NCBI GenBank assembly: GCA_902728285.1
Contig: CACVBU010000682.1
Location: 1,101,005-1,165,004 of the forward strand
From: Clytia hemisphaerica
Taxonomy: Eukaryota; Cnidaria; Hydrozoa; Leptothecata; Clytiidae
DNA length: 64,000 nucleotides
Direction: 5' to 3'
The notes under the pieces were generated by a model. The model worked only from the letters and a program-made list of their open reading frames with translations, made no database searches and was not told the origin of the DNA. The first letter of the stretch is position 1; each line of letters opens with the position of its first letter. Positions 25,001 through 40,000 of this stretch are shown piece by piece. The translations under genes were made by a program, and so were the position numbers.

Positions 25001-28000
25001 TTGGCCATTGATATCAAAGAACCAGGATTTCTTTTCAGTTTGTTGTTCGGGTGAATTTTGCTTTTCTAATTGTTTCTGACGGATGTAGTCTTGAGGAGTG
25101 ATGTCAGACTTCTTACCTGGTTGGTTGTGGATGAAGAAAAAAAAGTGAATTTGAAGTAAGGAAAAAGAAAAGAAGTTATGCTAAGGACTCATTGAAATTT
25201 TTCAATTCTTTTTAATAAAGTCTCAACAAAGTTACTGTATTTTGGTTTTATAAGCTAAGTTGTGAACCAAGAAAGCATAATGACGACATTACGATATTGA
25301 TACACTTTAACGCGAGAAGACACGAGAAAAAATTGCGTTAGCTATAATGTTTGTTTGATGAACAGACATCCAAAAAACCTAGAATCGCGAAGGTTGCTTG
25401 CTCCATGAAGATTTTTTAAGTAAAGTCTTTCAAGGGGACAGAAAAATCTCACCATGTGTACTTTCTTGTCGTGTAGTGGTTCCTGAGGCGTCCGCATTGA
25501 CAGGGTCTTTGTTTTCCTTTTCATCCATGGAAACAAAGAAAGCGCTCTGCAAGGCTTGCGCTCGCTCCTACAAAAAATGTGTTAGTTTTTAAGCGTAAAA
25601 TTCTACGGGGTGATCAAATTGAAGAGAGAATTATCCATAAGCAAGGTACAAAAAGGGTTTCGTAAACAAATTGAATGTTAGATTAAAAAAATCAGTTCCA
25701 GGAACCTCAAGAACCATTCCAAAAAAAAAGACTAACCTCGTTCCATTCTTTCAGTTTGGTTTTCTTTTCTTCTTCGAACTGTCGTCGTTTCTCTTCCAAT
25801 TTCATACGAAGCGCAGCTAAACGTGAACTGAGCGGAGCATCCCCTTCTGAAAAGTGACAAGAAAATAAGAGAGTTATATTCTTTTTTCCTGAAAATGAAT
25901 TAGTTGAATATATTTGGACTAAACAATTATTTTATACAACAAAATCTTCCCAAACTCTTTCTTTGAGTTAAGAAGGGATTGTTCGAGTTATGGAGATTCG
26001 AGTTAAAGACACTCCACTGCAACAACAACACTGCTGCCTCTTCCCAAAATCTCATCTTACTAAGTAAAATAAAGCGGTCATTAAATTAACCTATACCTTC
26101 TTCTCGTTTCAATTTCAAGTTAGGACTTGAAACCTTGTTGCTTTTCCTTTTCAAGAAGTTAGTATGAACAGGTGTGGTCTGTTTATTGAGGCGTTTACTC
26201 CTTCTTGGTGACGATTCAGGTGATTTAGAGCTAGGTCCCGAAGGGTGGTAGCCAGCTCCTGATGGGTCGGAAGGCGATCCTTCATTTGACATTCGAGCAG
26301 TTACTCGAGGTTTTTGGTTCTTATCAACGGTCGTTCGGCGTCTCAGCGGAGAATTTCTCTGTATACTATCTGAGGGTATTGCACTTTCACTTTCGTTTTC
26401 ATTGGTATAAGATGGGTCATCAGTATAAATCAATGTTTCAGTCATTGCATGTTTTGGCGACGATTCACCTGTAGCTATGACGAAGGTTCCTCGCTTCTGT
26501 TGATTGGTTAATACATAAGTTGATGTATGTGATTCATCCACTGCTAAACGACCTTTCTTTTGACGCAATACAACTCCGTTATTGTTGGTAATTTTCTCAA
26601 CATTTTGATCGGGTTGACTTGGAAGTGATACTGGTTCTGATGAAGATTGTTCGTCGTTAAAGTCGGATACTAAATCATCTGTAATTTCGATATCGTATTC
26701 AATAGTCTTCATGGATTTCAATGTGTCAGCATGTGAGAAAGTTTTGTAGTTGGTAATGTTGGAGTCTGATTCTGAAGCGTTTAAGAGATTCTCATTTGAG
26801 GATGTGGCAATATCGCTTTCGTTGAATGTCGAGGAAGCTGGTGATGTAAGGGTTATATCTTGTTCCGATTCCAAATCTGTTAAGGTTTCTGTACTTAAGG
26901 AAATCTCTTTTTGGACAGCATGGAGTTGTGTTAGTTTGGTTAACGATGTGGACATTGCTTTTTTGAGCATACCGAGTTTACTGAATGTGTTAGATCCTAA
27001 CCGTTTACGTATATCTTTGAGTGCGAAGAGGTTAGGTTGTGACGCAGCCAGTCTGGATTTATCAGGTGATTGTGGTTCTTCGTTGATGAGGATTTGGATG
27101 TTTGATAAAGATTGGGATTTGGTGAGTGGAGATCTGGAATTTGCTGGTGAAGTTGATATAGTCGGTGATACGCTATCTTCACTAGTGGATGATGAACGTT
27201 CAAGAGTTCTTCGTTTGGTTGGTGAGAATATGAATGCGTTTTTGATTGGAGGTGACCAGTGTGTTGAAGATGAATCTGATGAAGATCTTTGGTGATGTGA
27301 GTCTCTTGGTGAAGTTGAATAGGAAGGAGATGATTGTTGTGGTGAATCTGAAAGCCTTTCGGAAGTTGATGGTGGATGGTTGGTAGGAGATCTGACTGGT
27401 GATTTTGGAGGATTTGTAGTGTTTGAATGTCTTTTTGATGGAGTATTTGATTGTTGTAAAGGAGGCTTCCCATTGAGATGTGTTGGTGATGCTGTTGGTG
27501 ATTTGACATTAATGCTTGTTGGTGAATCTGATGAATTTAATCGAATCTCGTCTTCTGCATCTTTTGTTTTCGTTGGAGATGTTGGATTCGATGTACGTTT
27601 AAATAGACTCCTGGTAAACATTGGTGATTTTTGTGGCGAATCAGTTGTCTTTTCTCCTGGTGATTGAGAGCGATCTGATGATTTATGTGAAGGTGAATTT
27701 TGACTTGAGAGGTTCTGAGGGGAATTTGTACCAGACAAAATATAAGTTCCTGGACGACTTTTACGTTTAGAGGGGCTTGCAGCTGATGCCGTACTTTTCT
27801 CGTGTTTTGGGGGCATTTCCTGAGATTGCTCTTTGATATACGTTACAGAAGTGTTTGTGTTGTGTTCAAATTTCGAAGAATGTGTTGGAGAGATCTCACT
27901 TTTTCGTTTCGTATAAGTCCCTGAGGCATTTGCATTACGCTCGAATGTTAAGACGTTTGAAGAGTCTTGAATTGGGGATATGGCTTCAAATTTTTCTTTA

Positions 28001-31000
28001 ACATAAGTTCCTGTTGAGTTCGAATTTCTTTCAAAGTTTGTTCCTGTAGATTTAGTATATGTCCCTCGAAATTGATTCCGTTCTAGACTGCTTTCAAGTA
28101 AATCAGAGTCCTTATTCGCAGATTTAGTATATGTCCCTCGAAATTGATTCCTTTCTAGACTGCTTTCAAGTAAATCGTTGTCTTTTTTGGTGCATTTAGT
28201 ATATGTACCTCGAAATTGATTCCGTTCTAGACTGCTTTCAAGTAAATCAGAGTCCTTATTCGCAGATTTAGTATATGTCCCTCGAAATTGATTCCTTTCT
28301 AGACTGCTTTCAAGTAAATCGTTGTCTTTTTTGGTGCATTTAGTATGTGTACCTCGAAATTGATTCCGTTCTAAACTGCTTTCAAGTAAATCAGTGTCTC
28401 TTTTGGTAGATTTATTATATGTCCCTCGAAATTGATTCCGTTCTAAGCTGCTTTCAAGTATATCAGAATCTAAGAGCTTATGCTCTGGTGACAAAGTTTT
28501 AGTATAGGTTCCCGTAGCAGGGGAATTTCGGTCAAACGGAGACTGCTTGTCAGCTTTGGTGAAAGTTCCTCCCCTGACAGGTTTCATTCTCAAGGGTGAA
28601 TTTTCATTCGATGAAGCTGCTAATTTACTATAAGTTGAACCACCAGTGCGATGCTTGCGTAAAGGTGAATTTTCATTGGATGAACTACCAGATGAAATAA
28701 CATATGTCCCTGGACGTTCACAACGACTCAGATTGAATCCTGTATCAACGTTATTTTTGGAGTCGTCAGCGATTGGGTCCATATCGACGTCAATTGGGAA
28801 AACTTGGAGGTCTGGAAGACGCTTGGATGACGATAGTAGATTTTTGTTAAGGATTCTCATCGAATCAGATTGTGGTTTAAAGAAAGGTGATTCCATTATG
28901 TCGTCAAGTGGTGATGTAACTGAGGGCGTCACCGGGTCTTGAGAATCAATATCAATATCAACGACTTGTAAACTAGTCTCGATGTTTTCGTCGAGTGTGT
29001 AAGTACCAGGGCGTTTTTTGGGCGTACTAAGATTCGAAGCAGAGTCAGATGAACTTGTGGTCGACTGTTGGGCGTCTTTTAGCAACTCCCGATACTGACT
29101 TGGGAATAACGTTTCTATATCTTTTTGATGTTTCAAATGTGAAAAGTTCTCTTTAAGTGCTTTCTTTTTCAACAAGTCTACAGTACTATCAAGTTTTTGG
29201 AATGATGATAAAATCTCGTTAACTTTAGAATTAATCAATAGGTCAAAATCTTCAGGTGATTGAGGACTATCCGTATTAGTTCTCACCCCAGACTTCTCGA
29301 TAGAATCTTTATTAGCAGTATAATCTTTCAAAAAATCGTCAGCCACATTACATAAATCACCAAGAGCCTCAATAATCGGTATCCCCTGAGCTGTAGCTTC
29401 TTCTATAGTTTTCACCGGAGATTGCTCTAAAACGAAAGTGGTTCTTCGATGCAAATTCTTTCGTACGCTAACACTACTTTCATGTGAGCGACGCTGTACA
29501 GTCTGTAATTGTGTGTCATTGAAAAATGACTTTTGAGCAATATCCTTATCAATAGTTGAAGGTGTATTCACATCATTTTTGATATGCGAAGCAGGTTTTA
29601 GTTTACCATTCTCATTAAACGTTATGTGGCTTTTATTACTTTCAATACCATCTGAACATATAGTTACCAGGGAGACCGAAGCATCGATATCGAGTTGTTT
29701 ATTAAAACTTCCTGTTGCATTAATCCCATGTTTTCCTTCTCCATTAGATTCAATCTGTGGTTGGTCGTTTGGATTAATAGATAATTGATGAACGTTAACA
29801 TTTGAGGTATTGTTCATAGAATCTGCATTATGGGGAGCTTGAAGATTGTCACTATTTTCAGTATTGAAATCCCTGTTGGAATCATTGTCTATACCACTAT
29901 TACCATCCTCGTAAATATAACCCTTTGTACTGAAATCTATGTTTGAATCATTGTCTATACCACAATTGTTGTCCTCTAAAATAGAGGTATTTCTATTGGA
30001 TGGTTTCTTTATTTTACCAGCGTTGTTAGACGATTGCGTTTCATTATTATTGTTATTGATATCATCAGAGTCGATTTGCAATCGATTGAAACATTTATTT
30101 CGGTTTATATTTCCTTCGTCAGCAATTTCAGAGAGTTTGGCCAGGGTGTCAATAATGGATATTCCAGTGTCTAACGCACCATCTAAAACGTCTGCCACAT
30201 CTCCAAGAGTGAACATGGTTTGGGATTTTTGGTCTTTTAGCAAGTGTTCCTTTGAACCAGTCAGGGTTTTAACGATTATATCATTAAGTTTCCAATTTTT
30301 TGGTCTGTTGGTAAGTGTTCTTCAATAACGTAAAAATAAGTTTGGGTGATTATATCATAAAGGTCCCAGTTTTTGGTACACCAATTCTACCATATTCATA
30401 AATTCGAAGTAAGTCAAAGTTACAAGACTTTGAAATGTTAGCAAGTCTTCCTTATCACCATCGAATCAAAATAAAGTTTCAAAAGATATCAATTCTCTCG
30501 TATTCTACGTCAAATGATTCTTCCTTTGACAATATTGGTGTAAACTTGATTGAATGGTCAAATGTATTCACATGCTTCCTTAACAACAACAACAAAACTG
30601 CATGATTCTCATATAATCAAATTTCAGTAACCAGTATTAAACCAAACCATGAAATCGATTTTTAATGAGTATAAATCTGTTTGTAAAATATGATTTTGAA
30701 GTGTGCTGTCAGCTTTTTTGCATTATTTTATTTCTAGCTATGAATGAAGGCATATAATTTTCATCAAATGTCGATAACATTTTACATAGAATGCAAAGCT
30801 AGATATAATAAGCCCCCCCCCCCCGATAAGCCCCCATTCATAATTTTGTCAATATTTCCATGGGTCCCGGCGAGCTATCTTGAGTGAGGGGGCCAACATT
30901 TGGGGCCAACATTTTGGAAAAAAATGTTGCCCATCATGGTTGGGCGACGAAGAACGTTTTTCACTTTTTACACCCTCAAAACACCTTAAAACGATATCTA

Positions 31001-34000
31001 ATTGGAGACAATAATAGTTTTTGTGGTTTGATTTGGTCTCAAACCAGCTTAAAATAGTAACTCTTAAAAACGTATGTCTTGGTCTACCAAAAAGTGGGGG
31101 GGGGGCATGGACCCCCGGCCCTCCCGTTGACGGGGCCCATGATTTCTTGACACAAATTACATGACAAGAGCGAACAAGAGGCTAAAGACTAATTGCGAAA
31201 TTTTTCTACATAAAAAATTGATATTCTTTTTAAAGATATGTTCAAAAGTTAGGGACCACTACTGTGATTTAAATCTGTCTTTTCAGCCCGGCAGAGCAAC
31301 CGTAAAAGTGGAGGGGCCAAAGGCTCAAAATGGATAAGTTCGCCAGGAATTGGAGAAAAAAGTCTATTTTGCTAAAAAGTGGGAGGCTGAAGCCTTCCCA
31401 GCCTCCCCACTTCCGCCGAGCGTGGTCTTTATACCAAGCACCCCCATTTATTAGGGAAACCTCAGAATCCCCTCTAAGCTTACTTACTATGAACTCTTTT
31501 GATCTAGCTCTTTAAAAGTAGAGTACAGACAGAAAAAACTGAAGCGAGTGAATCTGAGTGAATACACACTTTTTTTTTTATAAGAATACACTTTATAAGA
31601 ATGTCCATGATGAAAATGGCCAAAAAATTAAGAATAATGCTAAGAATATCACCATCATGGAATTTTGCTACTCAAGCTAAGAATGCCATTTTTAGAACAT
31701 TTTCAAATATAAATTGTCAATTACCCCCAAGTAAGGCTCACTCCTTTCACAAAAATGCCATTTTATGCTTGAGACGTATGTACTAAATGTTAAATCTAGT
31801 CTGAATTAGGATTCTAACCTAAGAATGCTGTAAGAATATTTTAAGATGAATCTCCCGAAAAAGTTAAGAATATCCATGATGAAATGGATTTACACCATTC
31901 TTATAAAAAAAAAAGCGTGTAATCACCCGATGTCTGCTTCATACATCACTCTGAATTATAATCGAAATTTCATAATTTAAAAACATTATCATGAATAATG
32001 TAGAAGATTAAATCTGTGATAAAAATTTAACACAATTCGAAAAGATCTTAAGAATATCTAAGACTGACAATCCCGAAAAAAATTGAACAGCAATAATTGA
32101 GCCAAAATTTATTGGTTCTAAAAGCTTAAAGCATGTCTAACGTTGAAAATTTTCGTGACAAAAAATATTCACATGCTATAAGTCGGTCGATTCATAATTT
32201 GCGAATCTAAGTTTTGTTTGCTTTTTAGAATTTTCGTTACGACTAACCCTAACAAGAAAAATATATTGGGTTTTCTCATATAATTTCTTATGATTTCGAA
32301 GATCAATTTTTTAACAGCTTACTGTATGGAACTTTAATCAGATTATATTAGCCGTAGCAACATACATGTCAACCACTTTAAAAAGGGGTCAAAGTCAAAG
32401 TTTATTGATGTTCTGCTATGACACCTTAACATTAGTATAGAGTATTGTCCTTGGTTTCGCAAATCCAGACATCGTTATGCCGATAAGACACGACATCAGC
32501 TACACCTCATAAACAATTCTTTTTTAATAGTTAATAGAACAAACTAATTAGAACAGAACAGTTCCAAAATACCAAAAATGAGAACAATTTAAGAATGGCT
32601 GTTGCAATGGTTGTACCTCAAATGTTCTGACTCTGCGTTGAGAATCAGAGAATCAAAATGTTAGGATATTAAGCTTAAAATACCTTTGTCCCAAAATGAA
32701 AACAGAATAAGAAAGATTTGAGGCTCAAAATACCAAAAAATAACAACAGTATAAAGCCTGAACAAAAAAGTATTCATCAAAAGTACGAACCAAGAAATAA
32801 CTTTTTCTTTCTAAAAAGAGACGAAAATTTCACATTACATCTGTGCATTAACCAATAAAGACCTTCGATAGAATATAAGTCTTCTCCCTAAATCTGCTTC
32901 CGTAGAAAAACCAAATTTCAAGATAACTTCAAAATATATATCCCTCTCAAAGAAAATTATAAATGAAATAAAAACATGAAAAAACTCTGTATTTTTCCTC
33001 TCAACTCTTAGTAATTCCTTTGCGGACAAAATAAAAATGGCTAGGAGCTCTTTATTTTACTTTAGGTCGAAGACTTCACATAAACACTCAAAAAACATAA
33101 TATTCTCTCTATCGGTTTTTGCCTTTAATCTCTTTCCTATCTTGATCAGACAATATTTAAGCCAATTTAAGAGAATTTTTTACAGCATTTCAAATCCGCA
33201 GAGAAGCATACAGAGAATTTTCAACATAAATTAAAAACACATTGCTGAGACGTTAATAAGTACACAGTGTTTTATACGTGTTAAAACGACGCATTAACAT
33301 TTTAATGTTTTTTGATGAATTTCTGATGAAAAGACGTGTGTAGACAGAAGAAAAGAGGCTTTGTGTTTCATATAACGAGTTTGTTAGACTTGCGAAATTT
33401 TCTTTCCTAAAACTTAAGAACATAGACCCAACCGTCATAAGATAATAAACTAAACAGTATTTTACGAAAAAAAAATGAAGGCTTCCAATTTCTTTAAAAC
33501 TATCAAATTCAAAACGTTAAAGGATTAGATATCTCCTGAAATCAGTCATAATAAAACAACAAAATCTTGACAGTTATGTAAAAGCAAAAATGGACTGTTT
33601 TCGAATTCCTATAAAATAAAACGACCTGTTTAAATCAATTGTCTGAAATTTTGACTAAAATTTTCTTATTAAAAAAAGTCAACTTTGAAAAACTTCCAAC
33701 CAACAAATTTTGATAAAAGTCTTTGTGCAAGAGGTGTCAATATTCCTTCCCAGCTGACACACAACGTTGTTTCAACGTTCATCTAACGTTATATGGACGT
33801 TGTGAACGTTAGATAAACGTCGAAAAAACGTTGTGTGCAAAGCCTTGGAAAAAAACAACGAACTAAAGCACGAAAATCAATATTTTAGAGTGAGTATAAA
33901 AATTAATTATGGACGAGGTCAAAATGACATACATAACAAGACAAAGGTCAATCTGAATTAAAACCACAACCTAACGAAAAACGGATCAATTTTTCTCAAC

Positions 34001-37000
34001 ATATAGAAAAATATCACCCTTATAACCACAAACATGAGAATCTAGATCATTCAATCAATCAAAAGATAGAACAGTTTATAATATAGTTTAATCTCGTCGA
34101 CCTTCCGTTATCAGATTATTTATAACTTCAACATTTCCCAAACATTTCCTGATTCGGTATATTACTGTATGATGCCTGATCAACTTTTTAATTTCTCACT
34201 CAGATCAAGCTGGCACCGCTGGCACTAAAGAAAAAAAAACTTGACTAAATTTGCAGTAACACAAGACATAATTAATTTTCTTTTATAAGAACATTTATAA
34301 GAACAATGAGGCTCAAAAATGACAAAAAAAGAGCAGCAAATTAAGCGCTTAAAACTTTCAACATAGGAATAAGCAACTTAAAAAATCCTGAAATTCACCT
34401 TTAAAATTAAGAAACAGAATGAGAACAATTTGAGACTTTATAGTGCTAAAAAAAATAAGACCGGCCGAATCTCAACAAAATTTTACTCGCTTTTATAAAA
34501 AAGAAAGAATTCTTATAAAATTTCAAGGTGGTCACCGGACCACCACCAAACCCCCAAGCGCCATAGAAAATTATACAAATTATAAAATCAAACTCTGAGA
34601 AAAATCTTATTTGTATTTATTCAAAAAATCAACATTATCTAACGTAATATCTAGAAAATAAAGTTTTATCGAAAATCACTCAAACTACCCTTTTTACACC
34701 ATACACAGATTAATCAACCAACTGACAACTGATATATAAATGTGATTTGTTTACGTTTTGACGTCACACACACAAAGAAGCAACCATTATTAAATCTAAT
34801 GTTTTGATTAGCCTTGTTGATCTTTTAATTAGACTGGGGAATTAGGTGAAATGTGACAACATAAATTTATCGAAAACTAAAGCGAAAGTGATTTACGTAC
34901 TTCAGTAGTACTAATATACTGCCTTGGCGTATGAAAAAAGTTGCAACAAACCCCGTAAACCCTCAACAAATAAAATAAAATTCGTTCACTAGTGAGAAAA
35001 AAGCAGCTCTTTATATATAACCAAAGTTCGGCCAGGCTAGACAATTACTTAAAAATGAAAGAGTTCAAGTTCTAAATATTTTCATATCATTTTCCACCCT
35101 TTTATATAAAGAATTCAAGATGAAATTTATTTTTCATCTTCTTTTTTTTTGCTCCGTAAGTTCACTAACCATAAAATTGAGATTTCACGATAGTTGTCTA
35201 ATAAATTATTGAAAGATATTTTAGTTTTCAATGAAAAATATTTTCCTCAAATCAATTTGATGATATGGAAATTATTCTCTCTGTCCCAGCTGAGTTGACT
35301 TAAATTAAAAATAACAGTCAATACTGTACTGTTGCACGTTTTTTATTATAAGAGCATTCAAAATTTTTGAATCCTTCCTTGAGAGTTTAAAACCTGAAAA
35401 TATTCTTAAATAATCTTATTTTCACCATTTTTTGACTATTTCTATGCGATTTACTAAGAAATTTGGTGCTTTTGAGGGGTTACTTGTCTAGAGTCCACGA
35501 AGCATTAAACGTTCTTAGTTCTTTCTTAATATTTTGGCCATCAAAGCATTATGCTCTTATAAAATTTGTTCTTATAAAAGACGTGTAGTAGGCCAATCCC
35601 CATTTGATCGACTTTATCGATTAAAGGAACGGTGTGAAGCTAGCTTAGTCTAGCTACAGGCTAGTACTTTTCAACTATTTATAAGAACAATAATGGAGTA
35701 TCCATAACTCGAAACTATGCAAACCCTACTGAAATAATATAAAATATTCACTCACCATTTTGATTGAGAGCATCTTGCTGTTCTTTGTCTTGTTGAAGAC
35801 GGCTCAAATTTGACCACGTGGTGATTTGTGTGCTCTCCATCGACTGTAATCGTTTCTCTTGTATCTGCAAAGTTTATAATACGAGATGATTACCTTATCG
35901 GCCCTTTTTACGCCAGCCCTAATTCAGCTCCGGCCTTTTTAAGTCCTTATTACGCAAAAGCCTATTTTTTTCCATTTTTAATCCGGCCCTAATCTAATTC
36001 CGTCAGCTTATACAGCTTGTTCTTAATAATTTAGCCTGCGAAGCGTTCTTATATATTTTGTTCTTATTTAAAAAACGTACTGTATAATGTACCTTTCTCA
36101 GACGTTCTTCCCTTTCTTCAAGCGAAGGGCGTTCTTTATTTTGCACTCCGCCATCCACCCAAGATGTCAAAACACCACCGTTAGCGTATTGAGTTGAAGG
36201 ATTTCGCAGAACGTGTAGCTGTTCGATAAATCTTTTCTCTCCGTTTTTATCTTCTACAATTTGTACGCCCTGAAGAACATTGAAAACATTTTAAAAAGAA
36301 AGGAGAGTATAGTAAATAGCATGATAATGTGACCTAGGTTATATAAAGCTTTTAGTTTTTTTTATTCAAAGATCTAGAAAGTTAAATTTTACTGACGCAG
36401 TCAGTAGGAAAACTGGGCTTCATTATAGTGACCTGCAGACTGCCATGCGCGACCGCGATTTATGGCGCCTGAGGGTGGAATCCATCATCTCGACCGCGGT
36501 CGAAAGATGATGATGAGTTTTTTTGTAGGTAGTAAAACGGGAAAGAAATTCCCAATTATTGCAATTAAGCAGGTAAATTTTCTGATTTTCCAAAAAAATT
36601 CCTAAAATGATCGGATATCGTTTAACGTAAATAAATTTTTGATTTCCTGATTTTCTAATTTTGAAAAATCGAATTGTCGCATAAAACTTGCCATACTTTG
36701 ATATCTCCCAGATTTTGGTGAGATTGACCTATTGAAATATTACAAGGCACTAATCAAGGATGATGCTTATAAATAGGGGACGGGGGTCCCCTTGTTCCTC
36801 AAAATAAGATGGTACCATATACCAAAAAAAGGGTTTTGGTACCAATTTTCCTTGAAATCAGGGTTGGTTCCCAGCGGTAGTACCCCTGCTGTCAACCTAA
36901 ACAGAAGACAGCTTAAATATGGAAGTCATTTAGTTAGAGAGTGACTCAAACCCATCCCATCTCGAAAGATAATATTTTAACTTTTAAAAATCTTACATTC

Positions 37001-40000
37001 GATCCTTGATCCGACTTCTTTGAAAATGGCCAATGCTGGAAGGAAACTTGATTGAGGAGCGAAGCTTTCTTGGAGGAGTCAACGATGTCTGTATTGGTTA
37101 TCGGTGTGTCTTTATGGAGTGCGGGGATAAAATCTGATATGTTTGTTCGCTGGCCGACATCGAAGCTTTGACTTAGAAATCGGTTGTTTATGTTTTGTCT
37201 TGTGTTTATTGAATGTGGTTGCGAATATGAATTGCGTAGATCTGATTGGTTGGAGAGTTGATTGGTGAAAGATGATTGGTCGTTGTATTGATTGGTGGGA
37301 CCGGATTGGCTGATAGAGTAGGATTTATTCACTGATTGGTTAACGTCAGCTGAAGATGATGTAATGTTTTGATTATTCGAACCCGTGTTCAGTGACTTCG
37401 ATGAGTTCAAATTAGCGTTGTTTATTTGATAAGGATCTTCTTTTAAAGACTTTGTGTATGTTTTATCCCTAGATATATCAAGACTCTGGTATGGTTTGCC
37501 TTGACCGGTATATCTTTTCCGCATTTCCTCATCATAACTTTGAGACATGAATCGTTTATCAACAGATCCTACACGTTGATCAAATTGAATAGTCTGCGAT
37601 ATCGACGTTCGCTCTTTTTCCATGATCTTCCGTACATGCTCAATATCTTTGTTCTGATTTTTATCAATGTCCACACTTGTTCGAAGAAGAAAATCGTCTA
37701 GAACTTCAGAACTTTCTCGTAATTGAAATTTGCCCGATGTATTCTCTTTCGAATGCTCCTTCTGTTCTATTTCCATACCACTTATCTCATGGGACGAATT
37801 CAAATCAATGTAATCTAGTTGTCGTCCTTGTTCCCCACTTCGATCTGAATCGATTACCGGCAAACCATGGGCTATAGCACTTTCTACGGTGCACGATTCT
37901 TGGACAGTATAGCTAGCTGCGACGTCGTCTTGTTTTGGAATAGATAGTCCGGAGAAGTCATTTTCAAGGGAATTTCGGGAAACTGAAAACGGGCTTTTCT
38001 TTACGGGAGATCTCATTTGAGGCGAACTGGATTGTTGTTCGTGACGCGGTGTGATGCCTGTATCTTCAAAAAGTTCGATTTGTTTATTGATAGAGTCTGT
38101 CGTTTTCATACTTTGATCAGCTTTTCCGGCATCGATTTCGATGGATTTCTTCACGGTAGAAGGTGAATTTTCAAAGAAAAGATCAGCAGAAGTCTGAGTT
38201 AGCGGAGAAGATTCAGGCGTTAGGTTAGAATCGACGCTAGCTAACAAAGGGGTTCCTGGTTCACTAGTCTCCAAAATAGTGGATAATGCATCTTCATCTT
38301 GTTCATGAGGGTCTATCGGCAGAAGTGAGTTTGTTTGTTCCTGAAAAGCTGGTGGTGGTGTAGCTTCTTTCGGTATTTCGATAGAAGAAAGATCAGGTTC
38401 ACAGGTCAGTTGGTAAACTGATTTTAAACTACTGTGAGTGGGACTCAATACTGGTTCAGTGGTTTGTCTAGACTGTGATATTTCTTGGTGTTCGTCATCC
38501 CAGGCTAGACGAATGTTTGAGTTGGGTTGAGATGTAGAAGTGAACGACGGCGTAGAGTGTTTGGATTTTGACAATTCTTCTAGACTGTGTGTGGCTGAAA
38601 ATTTAAAATGTAAAAACATTACATTTTTCCTCCAAAAGAATTTTATTCTTGAAATAATTATAAGTAGTCGTCAATTTATCACTCTCGTGAGATTTTTTTT
38701 TTCAAATAAAATATTATCCATATGTACTTATCCTCCGATTTTTGCGAAGCGAATATACATGAGCGAAGCAGTTTTGCTATCGTGTGCATGTACCTTTAAA
38801 TTCTATATACCAGGGGAGCGCCAAGGAAAAATTGATGTGCGTTTTCTACGGTACCGAAAACATCATTTCGATCCATCAGGCGGCACTTTCTCATACATTT
38901 CTATCCGTCGCTTCCGTAAATTTGGAACAATTGGTTTTTAGTGTAGAGGATGTATACCAGATCTAAATACTTACGGAGATAATCTTCGGGCGAGTTTCTC
39001 TTCTGATTATCTCCCTAGGTTCAAGCTTGCGAGAACGGAATCTATAAATTTTCCCGCTTTTTTGCGTCAAGTTTTTGCAGGGGACTGGTTTTCCCGCTAT
39101 TTTTCTCAAAGTCAAAGCTTATTGGCTAAATTCGCTGGTTTGTTTTGATTGCTATGGTTTCGAAATGTTATCTCAATCGAACCATTTCAGATCCGATCTG
39201 TTTTTGACTGCGGATAGAAGTTCTGAGAATTCTGATCTTTTGACTTTCAGTTTTTCTTGCTGTTTCATCTAATATTTTCACTAACTATAACTAAAAGTTG
39301 ATTTATTGTTATATTGTTTGCCATCGTTTAGTTATTGTTTTTCCCCAACGCAACATAGTCAATATTATCAAAGCCTTCATTGTCTTGTTTGTTTGGTCTG
39401 CCTGGTTGTTGGGCTTCATTTTTTTGGTTGTTTGAATCTCTTTGCTTTGAAAACATCATCAAACATCTGGATTATCAGATGATCAACATATTACCTTGCT
39501 GAGTTTCAGGGAAGTATATTCATCCAATTAGTATCTGAGATCATCCACGCCTTTTCGATCGACCGACACATTTTAATTTTTTCTTAGAAATCCATTGTGT
39601 TTATTCAATTATATTCATACCTAATCTTAGCATATTAACTGAGTGATAATGCCTGTACAATCTAAACATATTCCATTGGGGTTGAAGAACTTGGGTCAGA
39701 ATGTTTGCTTTTTTAATTCTATTATTCAAGCATTATACTCTCTTGAAAGCTTCCGTAACTTTGTGTTTGAAAGTACTAGCAGTAACAGGGGATTGGTAAC
39801 ATTGAAGGAATTGTTTACTTCTATGAATATATCTAATTTACCAATTGAAACATACCATCTGATTCCTTCTTTTGAGATCACAGGTTACGAATACAATCGT
39901 TTTCAACAGTTTGATGCTCAAGAAGCATTAATATATATATTTTTCAAAATTTACGCTTCTACTTGTAACAGTTCAGTTCCTGACTGTGTTTTTACAATAT

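Noticed and set aside
26750-27295. Long plus-strand open frames over CAMSAP exon 12 (also 27380-27667, 28646-28942, 29939-30328)
   Set aside because: Antisense shadows of a biased Ser/Thr/Pro coding exon; no independent motifs.
26997-27509. 170-codon minus-strand His/Gln-rich frame
   Set aside because: Alternative frame of the real CAMSAP exon, composition explained by codon bias.
38540-38966. 133-codon plus-strand frame beside CAMSAP exon 9
   Set aside because: Partly antisense to the exon; the rest has no recognisable domain or clear splice borders.
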